Shown: positions 7,942 through 16,259, counted from the first letter of the stretch. The stretch: 35,443 bases of DNA from DUEN01 sp024277095 (GCA_024277095.1 JAJRVX010000571.1:1-35443); one strand, 5' to 3'. Made by a program: numbers and translations. The notes: generated by a model from the sequence alone, not told the origin.

Positions 7942-10362
7942 TCATTCAACTGCGGCGATCCGGAAGGCCAGCCGGTTCTCCCCCAGGCGCTGGCCGGTCG
8001 CGCTCAGCAACTGCACCCGCAGCTCGTAATCGCCTGATGGCAGGCTCAGGTTCGTGATCGTCGTGATCTCCTGGGAGGCGTCCGGCTGGATATCCACACG
8101 CTCCTGTCCTCCCATCACGGAGCGATCGCCCATGCGGATCTCCCAGCGTAGCATGGCGCCCGGGAAGGGACGGTGCAGGTCATTCACCACCCAAAGGGTG
8201 AACCAGAACCGCGTGGGATCCCGGTAGACCCATGTGGCCCGGTCCAGGCGGTCGGGCAGCGCGGCGTCGATGCTGGGGAGCACCGGTTGCATGGCCGTCC
8301 GCAGATAGGCGTAGCCGAGCTTGGGGCGTCGGTAGTAGTCGACAACGGCCCATGTGATGCTCGGCCAGTCATCCACGAACATGAACTGGAAGATGCCCTG
8401 GACCTGCTCGTATTTGCGGCGGCGGTATGCCTCCGTCGCGAAGCGCAGCAGGTTGGCCTGGTACGCCTGCGAGTTGGAGACGAACGCCTCGATGGTATCC
8501 CCCCGATCGATCCGGGCGATCTCGAAGGTCTCCTGCGGCTGGAAGTCATGGAATTCCCAGCGCTGTCGCGCCTCGCCGCTGTTGTACGCCAGCTCCTCCT
8601 CGGTGAACATCGTGCGCAGGGTCGTCACGTTGGGCAGCGCCTGCGCGCCGTACTCCGTGATCATCGGTGCCCCGGGCGTCTGGGCGAAGTCCTGCCAGCG
8701 GCCGTAGTACCACCCGGGGTAGGGGTGCGCGTCCCCCGTCCCCGAGTTGACGTGCGCGAAGCGTGAGAGGTCCAGCTTCCGGGCCAGACCCTGTAGCTGC
8801 CGGTCCAGCCGCCGATTCTGGCTGGGATCGTAATCCGGCATCCGGTCGGCCATCCATTGGGCGCTCCAGGGCGACTCGTTGTGCGCGTTCCAGACGACGA
8901 TGCTGGGGTGGTTGTAGAGCAGCTCGATCATGTCCTGCATCTGGCGCAGCGCGTTGTCGTGGAAGCCGGGCGCGTCCGAGTACCCCCACTGCAGCGGAAA
9001 GTCCTGCCAGACCAGGATGCCCAGCGCGTCGGTGGCGCGGTAGAACGCGGGAGGCAGCACGTGGGCGTGCACGCGCACGAAGTTCAGGTTGGCCTCTCGC
9101 ATCATCTGCACGTCGCGCAGGAACCAGGGGGTGCTGCCCGCGCGTGCGGCGATCTCCGGCGGGGGCATGGGCTCCATCGCCTGGGGAGGCTCCAGGGGGC
9201 CCAGCGTCTCCGCCAGCCACTGCGACGCGATGTAGTTCGTCCCGCGCGGGAAGAAGCGCACGCCGTTGAGGTACCATTCCCACTGGGGGGTGACCCGGAT
9301 CTGCCGGAAGCCGAAGGTCTCCTGGCGCGCCGCCACGGCGCGCCCCTGGACGGTCACGCGCAGCTCCGCTTGGTAGAGATTGGGATCGCCCATATCCCAG
9401 GGCCACCACAGGCGCGGCGAGGGCACGGTGCCCTGGATCATGAGGACGTTCTCCCCCGGCTGCAGGATGGCTTCCTGGGTGAGCACCGTGGGGGGGCGAT
9501 CGTCCTGGAAGGAGTAAGGGGCAACGGTCAGGACGACCTTCGCCGGGGTGGGCCGGTCGCTGTGGTTGTAGATCACGGCCTCGGCTTGTATGGAGGCGTC
9601 GGCGCCCTCCTTCAGGGTATCGCCCGCGGCCGGGCCGGGCGTGATGCGCAGCGCGTCCACCGTCAGGAAGTCGGAGGCGACCAGCATCACATCGTTCCAG
9701 ATGCCGCCGGTATTGTATTCCTGCCCCGCGGGCCCCCAGCCGCCTCCCGGCCGCGTATCGTGGTGGTTCAGGACGCCCTTGATCAGCTCTTTGTGGTAAG
9801 GCCAGGCTGTTCCATACTCCTCGAACGGGCTGTTCACCCGCACGGCCAGGACGTTCTCGCCGCCGTAGTTCAGCAGGCCATGCACGTCGAACTGGAAGGG
9901 CTGGAAGTATCCCTCATGCCGGCCCAGGGGCTGACCGTTGAGCCAGACCTCGGCGAAGTAGTCCACGCCCTCGAAGCGCAGGCGGACGGCGCGTCCCTCC
10001 CACTCCCTTGGCACCGTGAACCGGCGACGGAACCAGATCACCCCGTGGTAGTTCAGGCCGGCCAGATACCAGTTGTTGGGAAGGTCCATCTCGTGCCAGT
10101 CGGCGTCCGAGTACTCGGGCTTCTCGTAGCCCATGTTCAGCTCGGCGCCGGTCTGCAGGTAGCGCCAGGTGCCGTTGAGCGAGCGCGTCTCCACGAAGCC
10201 GTCCCCCCTGGCCTGAACGGGGGGCGCGGGCCGCGCACCGGCGCTCTGGGCCTGCTGCAGCGCCTCCGGCGGGGGAGCGGTCGCCGCCCGGTAGGTCAGG
10301 CCCCACACCAGGATGTCCAGCACCAGCATCAAACTGAGGAAGGCGATCCCGATCTTCCGCAT
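7942..10362 (-). CDS. GH2-family glycosidase with N-terminal membrane anchor (beta-galactosidase/mannosidase/glucuronidase superfamily)
   Basis: This 806-residue protein has an N-terminal hydrophobic segment (about 4-24) without a clear cleavage site, so it is probably anchored and faces outward. The sugar-binding jelly roll follows (GTWRY..., about 60-230), then an Ig-like domain (to about 345) and the TIM barrel. Acid/base E496 lies in VWNAHNE, and the nucleophile is E570 in MITEYGA, so both GH2 catalytic Glu residues are present. The substrate may be a beta-galactoside, beta-mannoside or beta-glucuronide; this cannot be decided by eye. It is the first gene of the minus-strand run that ends with the GH38 alpha-mannosidase, which suggests joint attack on a mannose-containing glycan. 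A 122-base gap with paired hairpins separates it from the next gene. Confidence 0.9.
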   Translation of the reverse strand: MRKIGIAFLSLMLVLDILVWGLTYRAATAPPPEALQQAQSAGARPAPPVQARGDGFVETRSLNGTWRYLQTGAELNMGYEKPEYSDADWHEMDLPNNWYLAGLNYHGVIWFRRRFTVPREWEGRAVRLRFEGVDYFAEVWLNGQPLGRHEGYFQPFQFDVHGLLNYGGENVLAVRVNSPFEEYGTAWPYHKELIKGVLNHHDTRPGGGWGPAGQEYNTGGIWNDVMLVASDFLTVDALRITPGPAAGDTLKEGADASIQAEAVIYNHSDRPTPAKVVLTVAPYSFQDDRPPTVLTQEAILQPGENVLMIQGTVPSPRLWWPWDMGDPNLYQAELRVTVQGRAVAARQETFGFRQIRVTPQWEWYLNGVRFFPRGTNYIASQWLAETLGPLEPPQAMEPMPPPEIAARAGSTPWFLRDVQMMREANLNFVRVHAHVLPPAFYRATDALGILVWQDFPLQWGYSDAPGFHDNALRQMQDMIELLYNHPSIVVWNAHNESPWSAQWMADRMPDYDPSQNRRLDRQLQGLARKLDLSRFAHVNSGTGDAHPYPGWYYGRWQDFAQTPGAPMITEYGAQALPNVTTLRTMFTEEELAYNSGEARQRWEFHDFQPQETFEIARIDRGDTIEAFVSNSQAYQANLLRFATEAYRRRKYEQVQGIFQFMFVDDWPSITWAVVDYYRRPKLGYAYLRTAMQPVLPSIDAALPDRLDRATWVYRDPTRFWFTLWVVNDLHRPFPGAMLRWEIRMGDRSVMGGQERVDIQPDASQEITTITNLSLPSGDYELRVQLLSATGQRLGENRLAFRIAAVE

Positions 10363-10463
10363 CGTCCTGATATCGCCTCAGTCACATCGTTGGGGCGCTC
10401 GCCCCAGACGCGAAAACGAGAAGTATGCCCGGGAACCGGCCCAGATAGCTGTGTTCTCTTCAA

Positions 10464-10509
10464 GCTGGCGGAGCTCCCATGCTCCACCAGCGGCAGCGTG
10501 GGAGCTGCC
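10464..10509. repeat. Tandem hairpin element, copy 2, with complementary loops
   Basis: Hairpin 1 is an 11-base arm (10464-10474), loop TCCCAT (10475-10480) and return arm (10481-10491), with one wobble. Hairpin 2 follows immediately: GGCAGC (10492-10497), loop GTGGGA (10498-10503), GCTGCC (10504-10509), a perfect stem. The two loops are complementary to each other over all six bases (five Watson-Crick pairs plus one G-T) and could form a kissing pair. The element lies between the glycosyltransferase and GH2 genes. Confidence 0.6.
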
Positions 10510-10559
10510 ACTCCTTGCTTGTCTCCCCGGCTCGCCCGAGTTTTTCGCGAGCACTCCGA

Positions 10560-10578
10560 TGAGGGGCGCAGCCCCTCA
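10560..10578 (-). terminator. Stem-loop downstream of the glycosyltransferase gene, weak terminator candidate
   Basis: TGAGGGGC (10560-10567) pairs perfectly with GCCCCTCA (10571-10578) around GCA, 48 bases beyond the stop of the gene at 10626. No T-run follows on the minus strand, so Rho-independent termination is doubtful. Confidence 0.3.
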
Positions 10579-10625
10579 AAGCCTTTCCGCCACTCTCCAT
10601 CGCAAAGATGTCCTGTGAAAGCGCG

Positions 10626-12377
10626 CTAGCGAGCGCTGTATAGGATGATTCGGATGCCCACAAACCTTCGTTCGTCCACCCGCTTCAGCTCCCGGTTCAG
10701 CACCCGCGGGATGATCTTCTCCGGGTCGGTATACCAGTCGTGGCTGTATACCAGCCACACCCGGTCGTGTTCTCGAATGATCCTTTGGAGGCGGGGAACG
10801 TCTGCCTCCGTCATGGGCGGCTCCAGCACCCCTCGATCGAACAGGTCCACCGGCACGCCGTGCTCGGCGATGGGGCGGTTGTAGCGCTCGAAGTAGTAGT
10901 CGAAGGGGATCTGCACCCATGTGGCGTTGAACAGGATCACGTCGCCCGGGCGCGCCCGGTAGGCCACATAGGCGGCCGCCTGATCCCATCCCTCCTTCTG
11001 ATAATGGAGATAGAAGTTGTTCAGCGAGAGGGTGTTCAGCGTGAGCAGGATGACCAGGGTCACGGCCTGGTATGGGATGAATCGAAGCGCCATGATGCCG
11101 GACGCGATGAGCAGATAGTAGGGGAGCGTGGCCCAGATGAGCGTGCGCGAGTAGAAGATGGGGCGGCGCAGGCTGAAGAGCAGCTCCCCGACGATGGGCG
11201 TCAGGAACAGCGTGATGAGCAGGGCGGCCTTCCAGCGATGGCCCGGGCGGAGGAGCCAGTGCGCGATCCCCAGGAGCGCCAGGGCGAAGAAGACCAGATC
11301 CCATAGCCAGCGCAGCGGGATGCGATCGGGCAGGAAGGCGCTGTGGAAGGTGTGGAACGTGTCCAGCACCGTCTTCCACGTGGGGGCAGGGATCCAGAAG
11401 CGGCGGATCACCCCCACCGCCTGGTAGACGGCCGCCGGCAGCCAGGGGCTCCACAGCAGCAGGAACAGCCCGGCCGCCAGCAGGGCGTTTCGGGTGAATC
11501 CTTCCTCCCGCGGGCGATGATAGAGGATCCATCCGAGCAGGAACAGGCCCACGCCCAGGGGCAGGAAGATGGCTGTGTTGTGGGTGAGCACCGCGGCGGC
11601 GCATCCCCACGCCAGCGTGAGCCAGGCCACATCCGGGCGCAGCTCGGGCCAGCGCGGCAGGCGCCACCGGGCCGCACGCTGGATGGCCTGCCGGGCGCTG
11701 ACCCGGGACGTATACCCCAGGAAGGGGGAGGTCTGCTCCTCGTCTGCCGTGGATGACGTGACCTCGCCGCCGCCTGCCTCTTCGTCATGCGCATCCTGCT
11801 CGCCGCCGCCCGTCAGGGCCTGCCAGGCGCGGGCGAGGTGAGTGCCCAGCGGCTGGCGGGCCGCCGGCTCGGTGAGCACGGTCACCAGGCCCCACAGCGC
11901 CAGGGCGGTCCAGAAGCTCAGGAGGGTGTACATCCGCATCTCCTGAGCGAACTGGACGTGGAAGGGGGAGAAGGTCAGCAACAGGGCGGCCGCCAGGCCC
12001 AGCCCGAGGCCGCCCAGGCGGCGTCCGATGGCGAACATCACCGGGATCGTCAGGACCCCCCACAGGGCGGAGAACGCGCGCGCTGGGGCCTCCCACCAGC
12101 CGAACAGGCGGATCCAGACGGAGAGCAGCAGGTAGTACAGGGGCGGATGCTGGTCGATCTTCACCAGCCAGGCCAGGATCTGGGGGGGGCTGTGGCGGGC
12201 CACCCAGATGCTGAACGCCTCGTCCAGCCAGACGCTCTTGCTCGCCGCCTGGTAGAGGCGCAGTCCCAGCCCGATGGCCATGAGGGCGACCAACGCCACG
12301 GGGACCAGGGAGGAGACCGCCGGAGCGGACACCCATGGCCGGGTAGCTCGATCGCGTTCCTGTGTGAGCGTGCGCAT
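10626..12377 (-). CDS. Polytopic glycosyltransferase of the PMT/ArnT (GT39/GT83-like) class
   Basis: Starting at ATG 12377 this encodes 583 residues. The frame remains open upstream to 13211, but that part is antisense-like sequence over the binding-protein gene and is rejected. TM1 lies at about 22-44. The first extracytoplasmic loop has the family Asp-Glu pair (VWLDEAFS, D52/E53) and the DQHPPLYYLLL motif, typical of lipid-phosphate-sugar-dependent membrane glycosyltransferases. About a dozen hydrophobic segments follow. Residues about 170-247 form a long hydrophilic, acidic, low-complexity cytoplasmic loop (EQDAHDEEAGGGE...), which is unusually long. The acceptor (protein, lipid or exopolysaccharide) is unknown. 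It follows the terminator of the upstream transporter operon, so it is probably transcribed separately; no clear promoter or SD was found. Confidence 0.85.
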   Translation of the reverse strand: MRTLTQERDRATRPWVSAPAVSSLVPVALVALMAIGLGLRLYQAASKSVWLDEAFSIWVARHSPPQILAWLVKIDQHPPLYYLLLSVWIRLFGWWEAPARAFSALWGVLTIPVMFAIGRRLGGLGLGLAAALLLTFSPFHVQFAQEMRMYTLLSFWTALALWGLVTVLTEPAARQPLGTHLARAWQALTGGGEQDAHDEEAGGGEVTSSTADEEQTSPFLGYTSRVSARQAIQRAARWRLPRWPELRPDVAWLTLAWGCAAAVLTHNTAIFLPLGVGLFLLGWILYHRPREEGFTRNALLAAGLFLLLWSPWLPAAVYQAVGVIRRFWIPAPTWKTVLDTFHTFHSAFLPDRIPLRWLWDLVFFALALLGIAHWLLRPGHRWKAALLITLFLTPIVGELLFSLRRPIFYSRTLIWATLPYYLLIASGIMALRFIPYQAVTLVILLTLNTLSLNNFYLHYQKEGWDQAAAYVAYRARPGDVILFNATWVQIPFDYYFERYNRPIAEHGVPVDLFDRGVLEPPMTEADVPRLQRIIREHDRVWLVYSHDWYTDPEKIIPRVLNRELKRVDERRFVGIRIILYSAR

Positions 12378-12441
12378 GGAGATATCGTACTCGTTCCCCT
12401 GCGAATGCGCAAGGTCGAAACGGTGTTGTTCCCCGACGGAA

Positions 12442-12476
12442 AGATGGGCAGCCCCCAGGCGAGGGGCTGCCCATCT
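12442..12476 (-). terminator. Strong stem-loop terminator after sugar-binding-protein gene 1
   Basis: A perfect 14-bp stem (12442-12455 with 12463-12476) encloses a 7-base loop, 33 bases beyond the stop at 12509. On the minus strand the stem is followed only by TTTCC, so the U-tract is short. It closes the importer operon that begins at 15928. Confidence 0.7.
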
Positions 12477-12508
12477 GAGACATCGATCGCTGGGTTGCGA
12501 AGGTGATC

Positions 12509-13906
12509 TTACTGGCCGAACTCCCGCCGGATCTGCTCCAGCGTCTTCTCCAGCTCCTTGTCCGCCTCGGGCAGGACGTCGGCCGCCGGCTTCTCGCCCA
12601 GCATGACGGGGTCGAGCGCCGAGGTGATGACGTTGTTGATCTGGTCGAAGCGGACCAGCAGGTGGTTCGGCGACTCGGCGCCGTGCTGGACGCCGCCGAT
12701 GAAGGCTTCCTCCGCCTCCTGAGGCGTCATGCTGGGGTAGAGCTTGAAGAAGTCCGCCTGCAGCGACTTGCGCACCGGCGGGGCTCCCACGGCCTCCATG
12801 TATGCCTTCTGCGAGTCCTTGCTGACCAGGTACTTGAGGAACTCCCAGGCCTCGTCCGGATGGTCGGTCTTGGAGGAGAGCATCCAGGGATCGGTGAAGA
12901 TCACGGCCTTGCGGCCCTCGGCACCGATCGGCAGGGCGGCGACGCCGAAGTCGAACTGCTCCTCCAGCCCCTTGTGCACCCACCAGCCCCAGACGCCGAT
13001 GGCCTGCATGGCCACGCGCCCGGTGTGGAAGGGGTTGCCGCCCGCGCTGAGGGCCTCGGTCGCCGCCGGTGACGGAGCGACCTTGTGCTTGAAGGTCAGA
13101 TCCTGTCGGGCCTGGAACGCCTCGATGGCCTTGGGGCTGTCCAGGTAGGCTTCCGAGGCGAACCCGGTCTTGTAGGCCTCCTCGGGGTACAGGTCCTGCC
13201 CCCACATCCACGGCCAGGCATCCAGCGGCCAGGTGCCATCGTGGAAGCCGTAGATGGCCTTCGTGGGGTCGTCCGGGTTCTGCGTCAGTTTCTGAGCCGT
13301 ATCCAGGAACTGCTCAAAGGTCCAGTTGGCGTCGTTCCAGTCGGTGGGCGGGTAGGGCACTCCGGCCTCGTCGAAGATCTTCTTGTTGTAGAAGATGTAA
13401 GAGGCACCGGTGAGGATGGGCAGGCCGTAGTACTTGCCCTCGACCTTGTAGATGTCCAGCACCTCCGGCACGAAGTCGGAGAGGTCGAAGTTGTCCCGCT
13501 CGATGAAGGGGGTCTGATCGGCCACCAGCCCACGGATGACGTAGTCCTGGAAGCCGGACGGACCCCAGTGCGACCAGATGTCCGGAGGATCCCCGGCGGC
13601 GATCATCGCCTGCATCTTGGTGTCGAAGTCATCCCAGGGCGTGATGACCAGGTTGATCTTGATGTCGGGATGGGCCTCCTCAAAGGCAGGGATGACGATC
13701 TCCTTCTCCCAGGGTTGCTCCTCCGGGCTGGTGCGCACGTACCAGGTGACGGTGGTGACCTCTTTCGCGGCTTCCTTGGCCGCCTCCCCGGCCGATGGCT
13801 GTGCCGGCGCGGGTGTGGCAGGCGCGCAGGCAGCGGCTAGGGCCCCGGCGCCCACTACTGTTGCCAAACGGAGAAACTCTCGACGACTGAGCTGCTTCTC
13901 CTTCAT
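12509..13906 (-). CDS. ABC sugar-binding lipoprotein (family 1 solute-binding protein), importer 1
   Basis: The ATG at 13906 is chosen because AAGGAGGT lies 8 bases before it; an in-frame ATG at 13912 is only one base from that SD. The 465-residue product has a Tat-like signal (SRREFLR), a hydrophobic stretch and a lipobox LAAAC with Cys27, so it should be lipid-anchored on the outer face of the membrane. After an Ala/Pro/Glu-rich linker the mature part begins VTWYVRTSPEEQPWEKE, with typical SBP family 1 motifs (IVIPAFEEAHPDI, DPPDIWSHWG). It is 42 residues or so into an obviously paralogous match with the protein at 19847-21286. It delivers a sugar or oligosaccharide to the two permeases upstream in the operon. 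Confidence 0.93.
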   Translation of the reverse strand: MKEKQLSRREFLRLATVVGAGALAAACAPATPAPAQPSAGEAAKEAAKEVTTVTWYVRTSPEEQPWEKEIVIPAFEEAHPDIKINLVITPWDDFDTKMQAMIAAGDPPDIWSHWGPSGFQDYVIRGLVADQTPFIERDNFDLSDFVPEVLDIYKVEGKYYGLPILTGASYIFYNKKIFDEAGVPYPPTDWNDANWTFEQFLDTAQKLTQNPDDPTKAIYGFHDGTWPLDAWPWMWGQDLYPEEAYKTGFASEAYLDSPKAIEAFQARQDLTFKHKVAPSPAATEALSAGGNPFHTGRVAMQAIGVWGWWVHKGLEEQFDFGVAALPIGAEGRKAVIFTDPWMLSSKTDHPDEAWEFLKYLVSKDSQKAYMEAVGAPPVRKSLQADFFKLYPSMTPQEAEEAFIGGVQHGAESPNHLLVRFDQINNVITSALDPVMLGEKPAADVLPEADKELEKTLEQIRREFGQ

Positions 13907-13918
13907 TTTCATACCTCC

Positions 13919-13996
13919 TTAGGACTGGATATTGAAACAGATGGGTGAAACTGCTCGGAGGTGAATCCTGCCGAGAGCATCGTTTCGTACCCGCAT
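13919..13996 (-). CDS. Possible 25-residue leader peptide ahead of binding-protein gene 1
   Basis: An ATG at 13996 is preceded by AAAGGGGGTGAGA. The frame runs 25 codons (MRVRNDALGR...) and its TAA (13921-13919) overlaps the first base of the SD of the next gene. Length and position fit translational coupling, but such a short frame could be chance. The SD-like sequence may instead matter for mRNA stability (see findings). Confidence 0.25.
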   Translation of the reverse strand: MRVRNDALGRIHLRAVSPICFNIQS

Positions 13997-13998
13997 TC

Positions 13999-14009
13999 TC
14001 ACCCCCTTT
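13999..14009 (-). promoter_or_regulatory. Extended SD-like sequence 93 bases upstream of binding-protein gene 1
   Basis: On the minus strand it reads AAAGGGGGTGA, close to the full anti-SD complement AAGGAGGTGAT. It lies in the permease/binding-protein gap. Similar sequences precede the other two binding-protein genes at 21384-21394 and 34251-34261. Confidence 0.4.
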
Positions 14010-14047
14010 CTATTGGCGGAGGACTTCCCGCCTCGAAGTCTGGTCCA

Positions 14048-14070
14048 TCGCCTCCGACCGTCGGAGGCGA
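14048..14070 (-). promoter_or_regulatory. Intercistronic hairpin between permease and binding-protein genes
   Basis: A perfect 10-bp stem (TCGCCTCCGA at 14048-14057 with TCGGAGGCGA at 14061-14070) has a 3-base loop and lies 17 bases beyond the permease stop at 14087. No T-run follows. Such hairpins between importer genes commonly set 3' stability of the upstream part and allow unequal expression; that role here is inferred. Confidence 0.5.
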
Positions 14071-14086
14071 GTTTCGTCGAGTGCGT

Positions 14087-14980
14087 TTATCCTTTGACGC
14101 CGGTGATCACGATACCCTGGATGAAGTAACGTTGCATGAAGAAGAAGATGATGATCAACGGCGTCACAGCTGTCACGGAGGCGGCCATAAGCCAGTGCCA
14201 TGGCGTGCCGCCGTATGCCGCTGTGAAGTTCGCCAGCCCTACGGAGACGGGCAACTTCTCCGTGGTGCTCAGATAGATCAGCGGCCCCAGGTAATCGTTC
14301 CAGTGGTACATGAAGGACAGGATGGCCACGGTCATCAGGGCCGGGCGTGATAGAGGAGCGAAGATGCGCCACCAGATATCGAAATAAGAGCAACCGTCGA
14401 TGCGCGCTGCATCCACGATGTCCTGGTGGATGCTCATGTAGAACTGGCGCAACAGGAAGATCAGATAAGCGCTGCCGAAGAAGGTGGGCACGATCAGCGG
14501 CTTCCAGGTGTCGATCCATCCCAGGACCTTGAAGAGGACGTATTGCGGGATCATGGTCACCTGGTAGGGGAGCATGAGCGTGCCCAGCACGATGAGGAAG
14601 AGCACGTTCTTGCCCGGCGCCCGCAGGCGAGCGAATCCATAGGCCACCAGGGAACAGGACAGAGTCTCCCCGAAAGCCGTCAGCGTGGCGTACATGAACG
14701 TGTTGCGGAAGAACAGATGGAAGGGCAAGAACGTCAGCGCATCTGGATAGTTCTCCCAGTGGGGCGGGCGCGGGATCCACTGGGGAGGAAGTTGCAGGGC
14801 GGTGAATTTGGTCTTCAGGGATGTCGAGATCATCCACACGAAGGGGATCATCACCACGACCGCCCCTATGAGCGCGATGATGGTGGCCACGATCGTTGTG
14901 GCCTTCCTGCGTACGCTACGGCGCTGCCACCAGGGGACAGCCTGCACGATCACTGGGCGGGCAAGCGTGCGTTCTGCCAT
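14087..14980 (-). CDS. Sugar ABC importer permease, MalG type, importer 1
   Basis: This 297-residue protein has six predicted membrane segments. The first is at about 30-50, ending in the MalG-type IPFVWMISTSLK. The cytoplasmic EAA loop lies near 188-212 (DIVDAARIDGCSYF... followed by APLSRPAL), where the shared ATPase docks. The C-terminus ends YFIQGIVITGVKG, a hallmark of CUT1 MalG-like permeases. It starts 9 bases after the MalF-type gene, with an SD AGGGGGA. No ATPase gene is nearby, so an unlinked MsmK/UgpC-type ATPase is presumably shared. Confidence 0.95.
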   Translation of the reverse strand: MAERTLARPVIVQAVPWWQRRSVRRKATTIVATIIALIGAVVVMIPFVWMISTSLKTKFTALQLPPQWIPRPPHWENYPDALTFLPFHLFFRNTFMYATLTAFGETLSCSLVAYGFARLRAPGKNVLFLIVLGTLMLPYQVTMIPQYVLFKVLGWIDTWKPLIVPTFFGSAYLIFLLRQFYMSIHQDIVDAARIDGCSYFDIWWRIFAPLSRPALMTVAILSFMYHWNDYLGPLIYLSTTEKLPVSVGLANFTAAYGGTPWHWLMAASVTAVTPLIIIFFFMQRYFIQGIVITGVKG

Positions 14981-14989
14981 GATTTCCCC

Positions 14990-15928
14990 CTATATGTTCT
15001 CTCCCGGGCTCTCGTAGTAGACGTGGCTGCGAGAGACCCGGAGAGCCAGGATGGTCAGTCCGAAGATCACCCAGAACAGGATCCATGCCTGTGCGGAGGC
15101 GTAGCCCATGCGGAAGTTCCGGAACGCGTTCTGGAAGAGATACAGCACGTATACCAGGGAGGCGTAATGTGGGCCCCCGCGTCCCTGGGTGATGACGTAG
15201 ATCTGCGTGAAGACCTGGAAGGAGCCGATGATCCCCACGATCACATTGAACAGGATCACGGGCGAGATCATCGGGATGGTGATGTGGCGGAATCGCTTCC
15301 ATGGCCCGGCGCCATCCAGCTCCGCCGCCTCGTACAATTCGGTGGGGACGTTTTGCAGCGCGGCCAGATAGATGATCAGCGGCGCCCCCAGGCCCCACAG
15401 GCTCATGAGCACGTAGGATGGGATCGCCCAGGCCTTGTCGTAGAACCACCCTGGGCCGTGGATGCGGAACACGGCGTACAGCAGGTAGTTCACCAGGCCG
15501 AACTCGGGGTTGAGGATCCACTGCCACAGCAAGGCGACGGCCACCCCTGTGACGATGGAGGGCAGATAGTAGACCGTGCGGAAGACGCCCAGGAAGGGCA
15601 CCCGTTGGTTGAGCAGCTGGGCCAGGGAAAGGGCGGCCACCGTGGTCAGAGGCACGGCCAGGAACGTGTAGTAGAACGTGACTTTGAGCGACTGCCAGAA
15701 GAGCTTATCCTGGACGAGCTCCGCGTAGTTTCCCAACCCCGTCCATCTCGGCGCGCGCACGATGTCGTAGATGGTCAGGCTGAAGTAAGCGGAGGCGATG
15801 ATAGGATACAGGGTGAAGATCAGGAAGCCGATGAGCCAGGGCGAGATGAAGGCGTAAAACCAGAGCGCCTCACGGCGCGCCAGTTTGCTTTTGGGAATCA
15901 ATCGCATGGTCAGCGAATGCAAGCTCAT
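14990..15928 (-). CDS. Sugar ABC importer permease, MalF type, importer 1
   Basis: This 312-residue protein has a short basic N-terminus and a first membrane segment at about 24-46 (FISPWLIGFLIFTLYPI), typical of CUT1 MalF-like permeases. The EAA loop begins at residue 200 (YEAAELDGA) and ends with IPMISPVILFN. The start is an ATG at 15928 with AAGGAAGG 7 bases before it. It is the first gene of importer operon 1 and lies about 125 bases downstream of the promoter at 16059-16087. Confidence 0.95.
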   Translation of the reverse strand: MSLHSLTMRLIPKSKLARREALWFYAFISPWLIGFLIFTLYPIIASAYFSLTIYDIVRAPRWTGLGNYAELVQDKLFWQSLKVTFYYTFLAVPLTTVAALSLAQLLNQRVPFLGVFRTVYYLPSIVTGVAVALLWQWILNPEFGLVNYLLYAVFRIHGPGWFYDKAWAIPSYVLMSLWGLGAPLIIYLAALQNVPTELYEAAELDGAGPWKRFRHITIPMISPVILFNVIVGIIGSFQVFTQIYVITQGRGGPHYASLVYVLYLFQNAFRNFRMGYASAQAWILFWVIFGLTILALRVSRSHVYYESPGENI

Positions 15929-16058
15929 GATTCAGCCTTCCTTCGGCGATGAGAGGGTTTACTTGAGCCAAAGCGGACGTGCTCGTTGGATCGTTGGGTT
16001 CTTACGGAGTGATCACCGGTGGTCGATTCCGAGCCATTTTTTAGTCCCGCGATCACAT

Positions 16059-16087
16059 ATAATACACAGGGGAAGGAGGCGCGTCAA
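16059..16087 (-). promoter_or_regulatory. Sigma-70 promoter of sugar importer operon 1
   Basis: On the minus strand TTGACG (16087-16082) and TATTAT (16064-16059) are exactly 17 bases apart. The predicted leader to the ATG at 15928 is about 125 bases. This AT-rich patch stands out in an otherwise GC-rich gap. Confidence 0.75.
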
Positions 16088-16259
16088 GAATTTCCCTTTC
16101 GCTCAGGGCTTCACAATGGGAGGAGCGTCGCATTGAACTGAGGAACGGAGGGGGTACGTTTGATGGAGGCAGGCCCTCCGGGCGGTCGAGGAGGTGGGGG
16201 CTTGGTGACCCATCGCCTGCATTACCATCTCCCCGGAGGGCATCAGGGTAGGGGAAACC

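Noticed and set aside
12378..13211. A long minus-strand frame extending the glycosyltransferase N-terminus to 13211
   Set aside because: The added 278 residues are Gly/Arg/Pro-rich, overlap the binding-protein gene in another frame, and cross its terminator; the true start has a membrane segment close behind it.
14426..15952. A 508-residue plus-strand frame opposite the importer 1 permeases
   Set aside because: It is a shadow of two well-supported permease genes; the product is rich in Asp/Gly/His/Gln with no hydrophobic or catalytic pattern.
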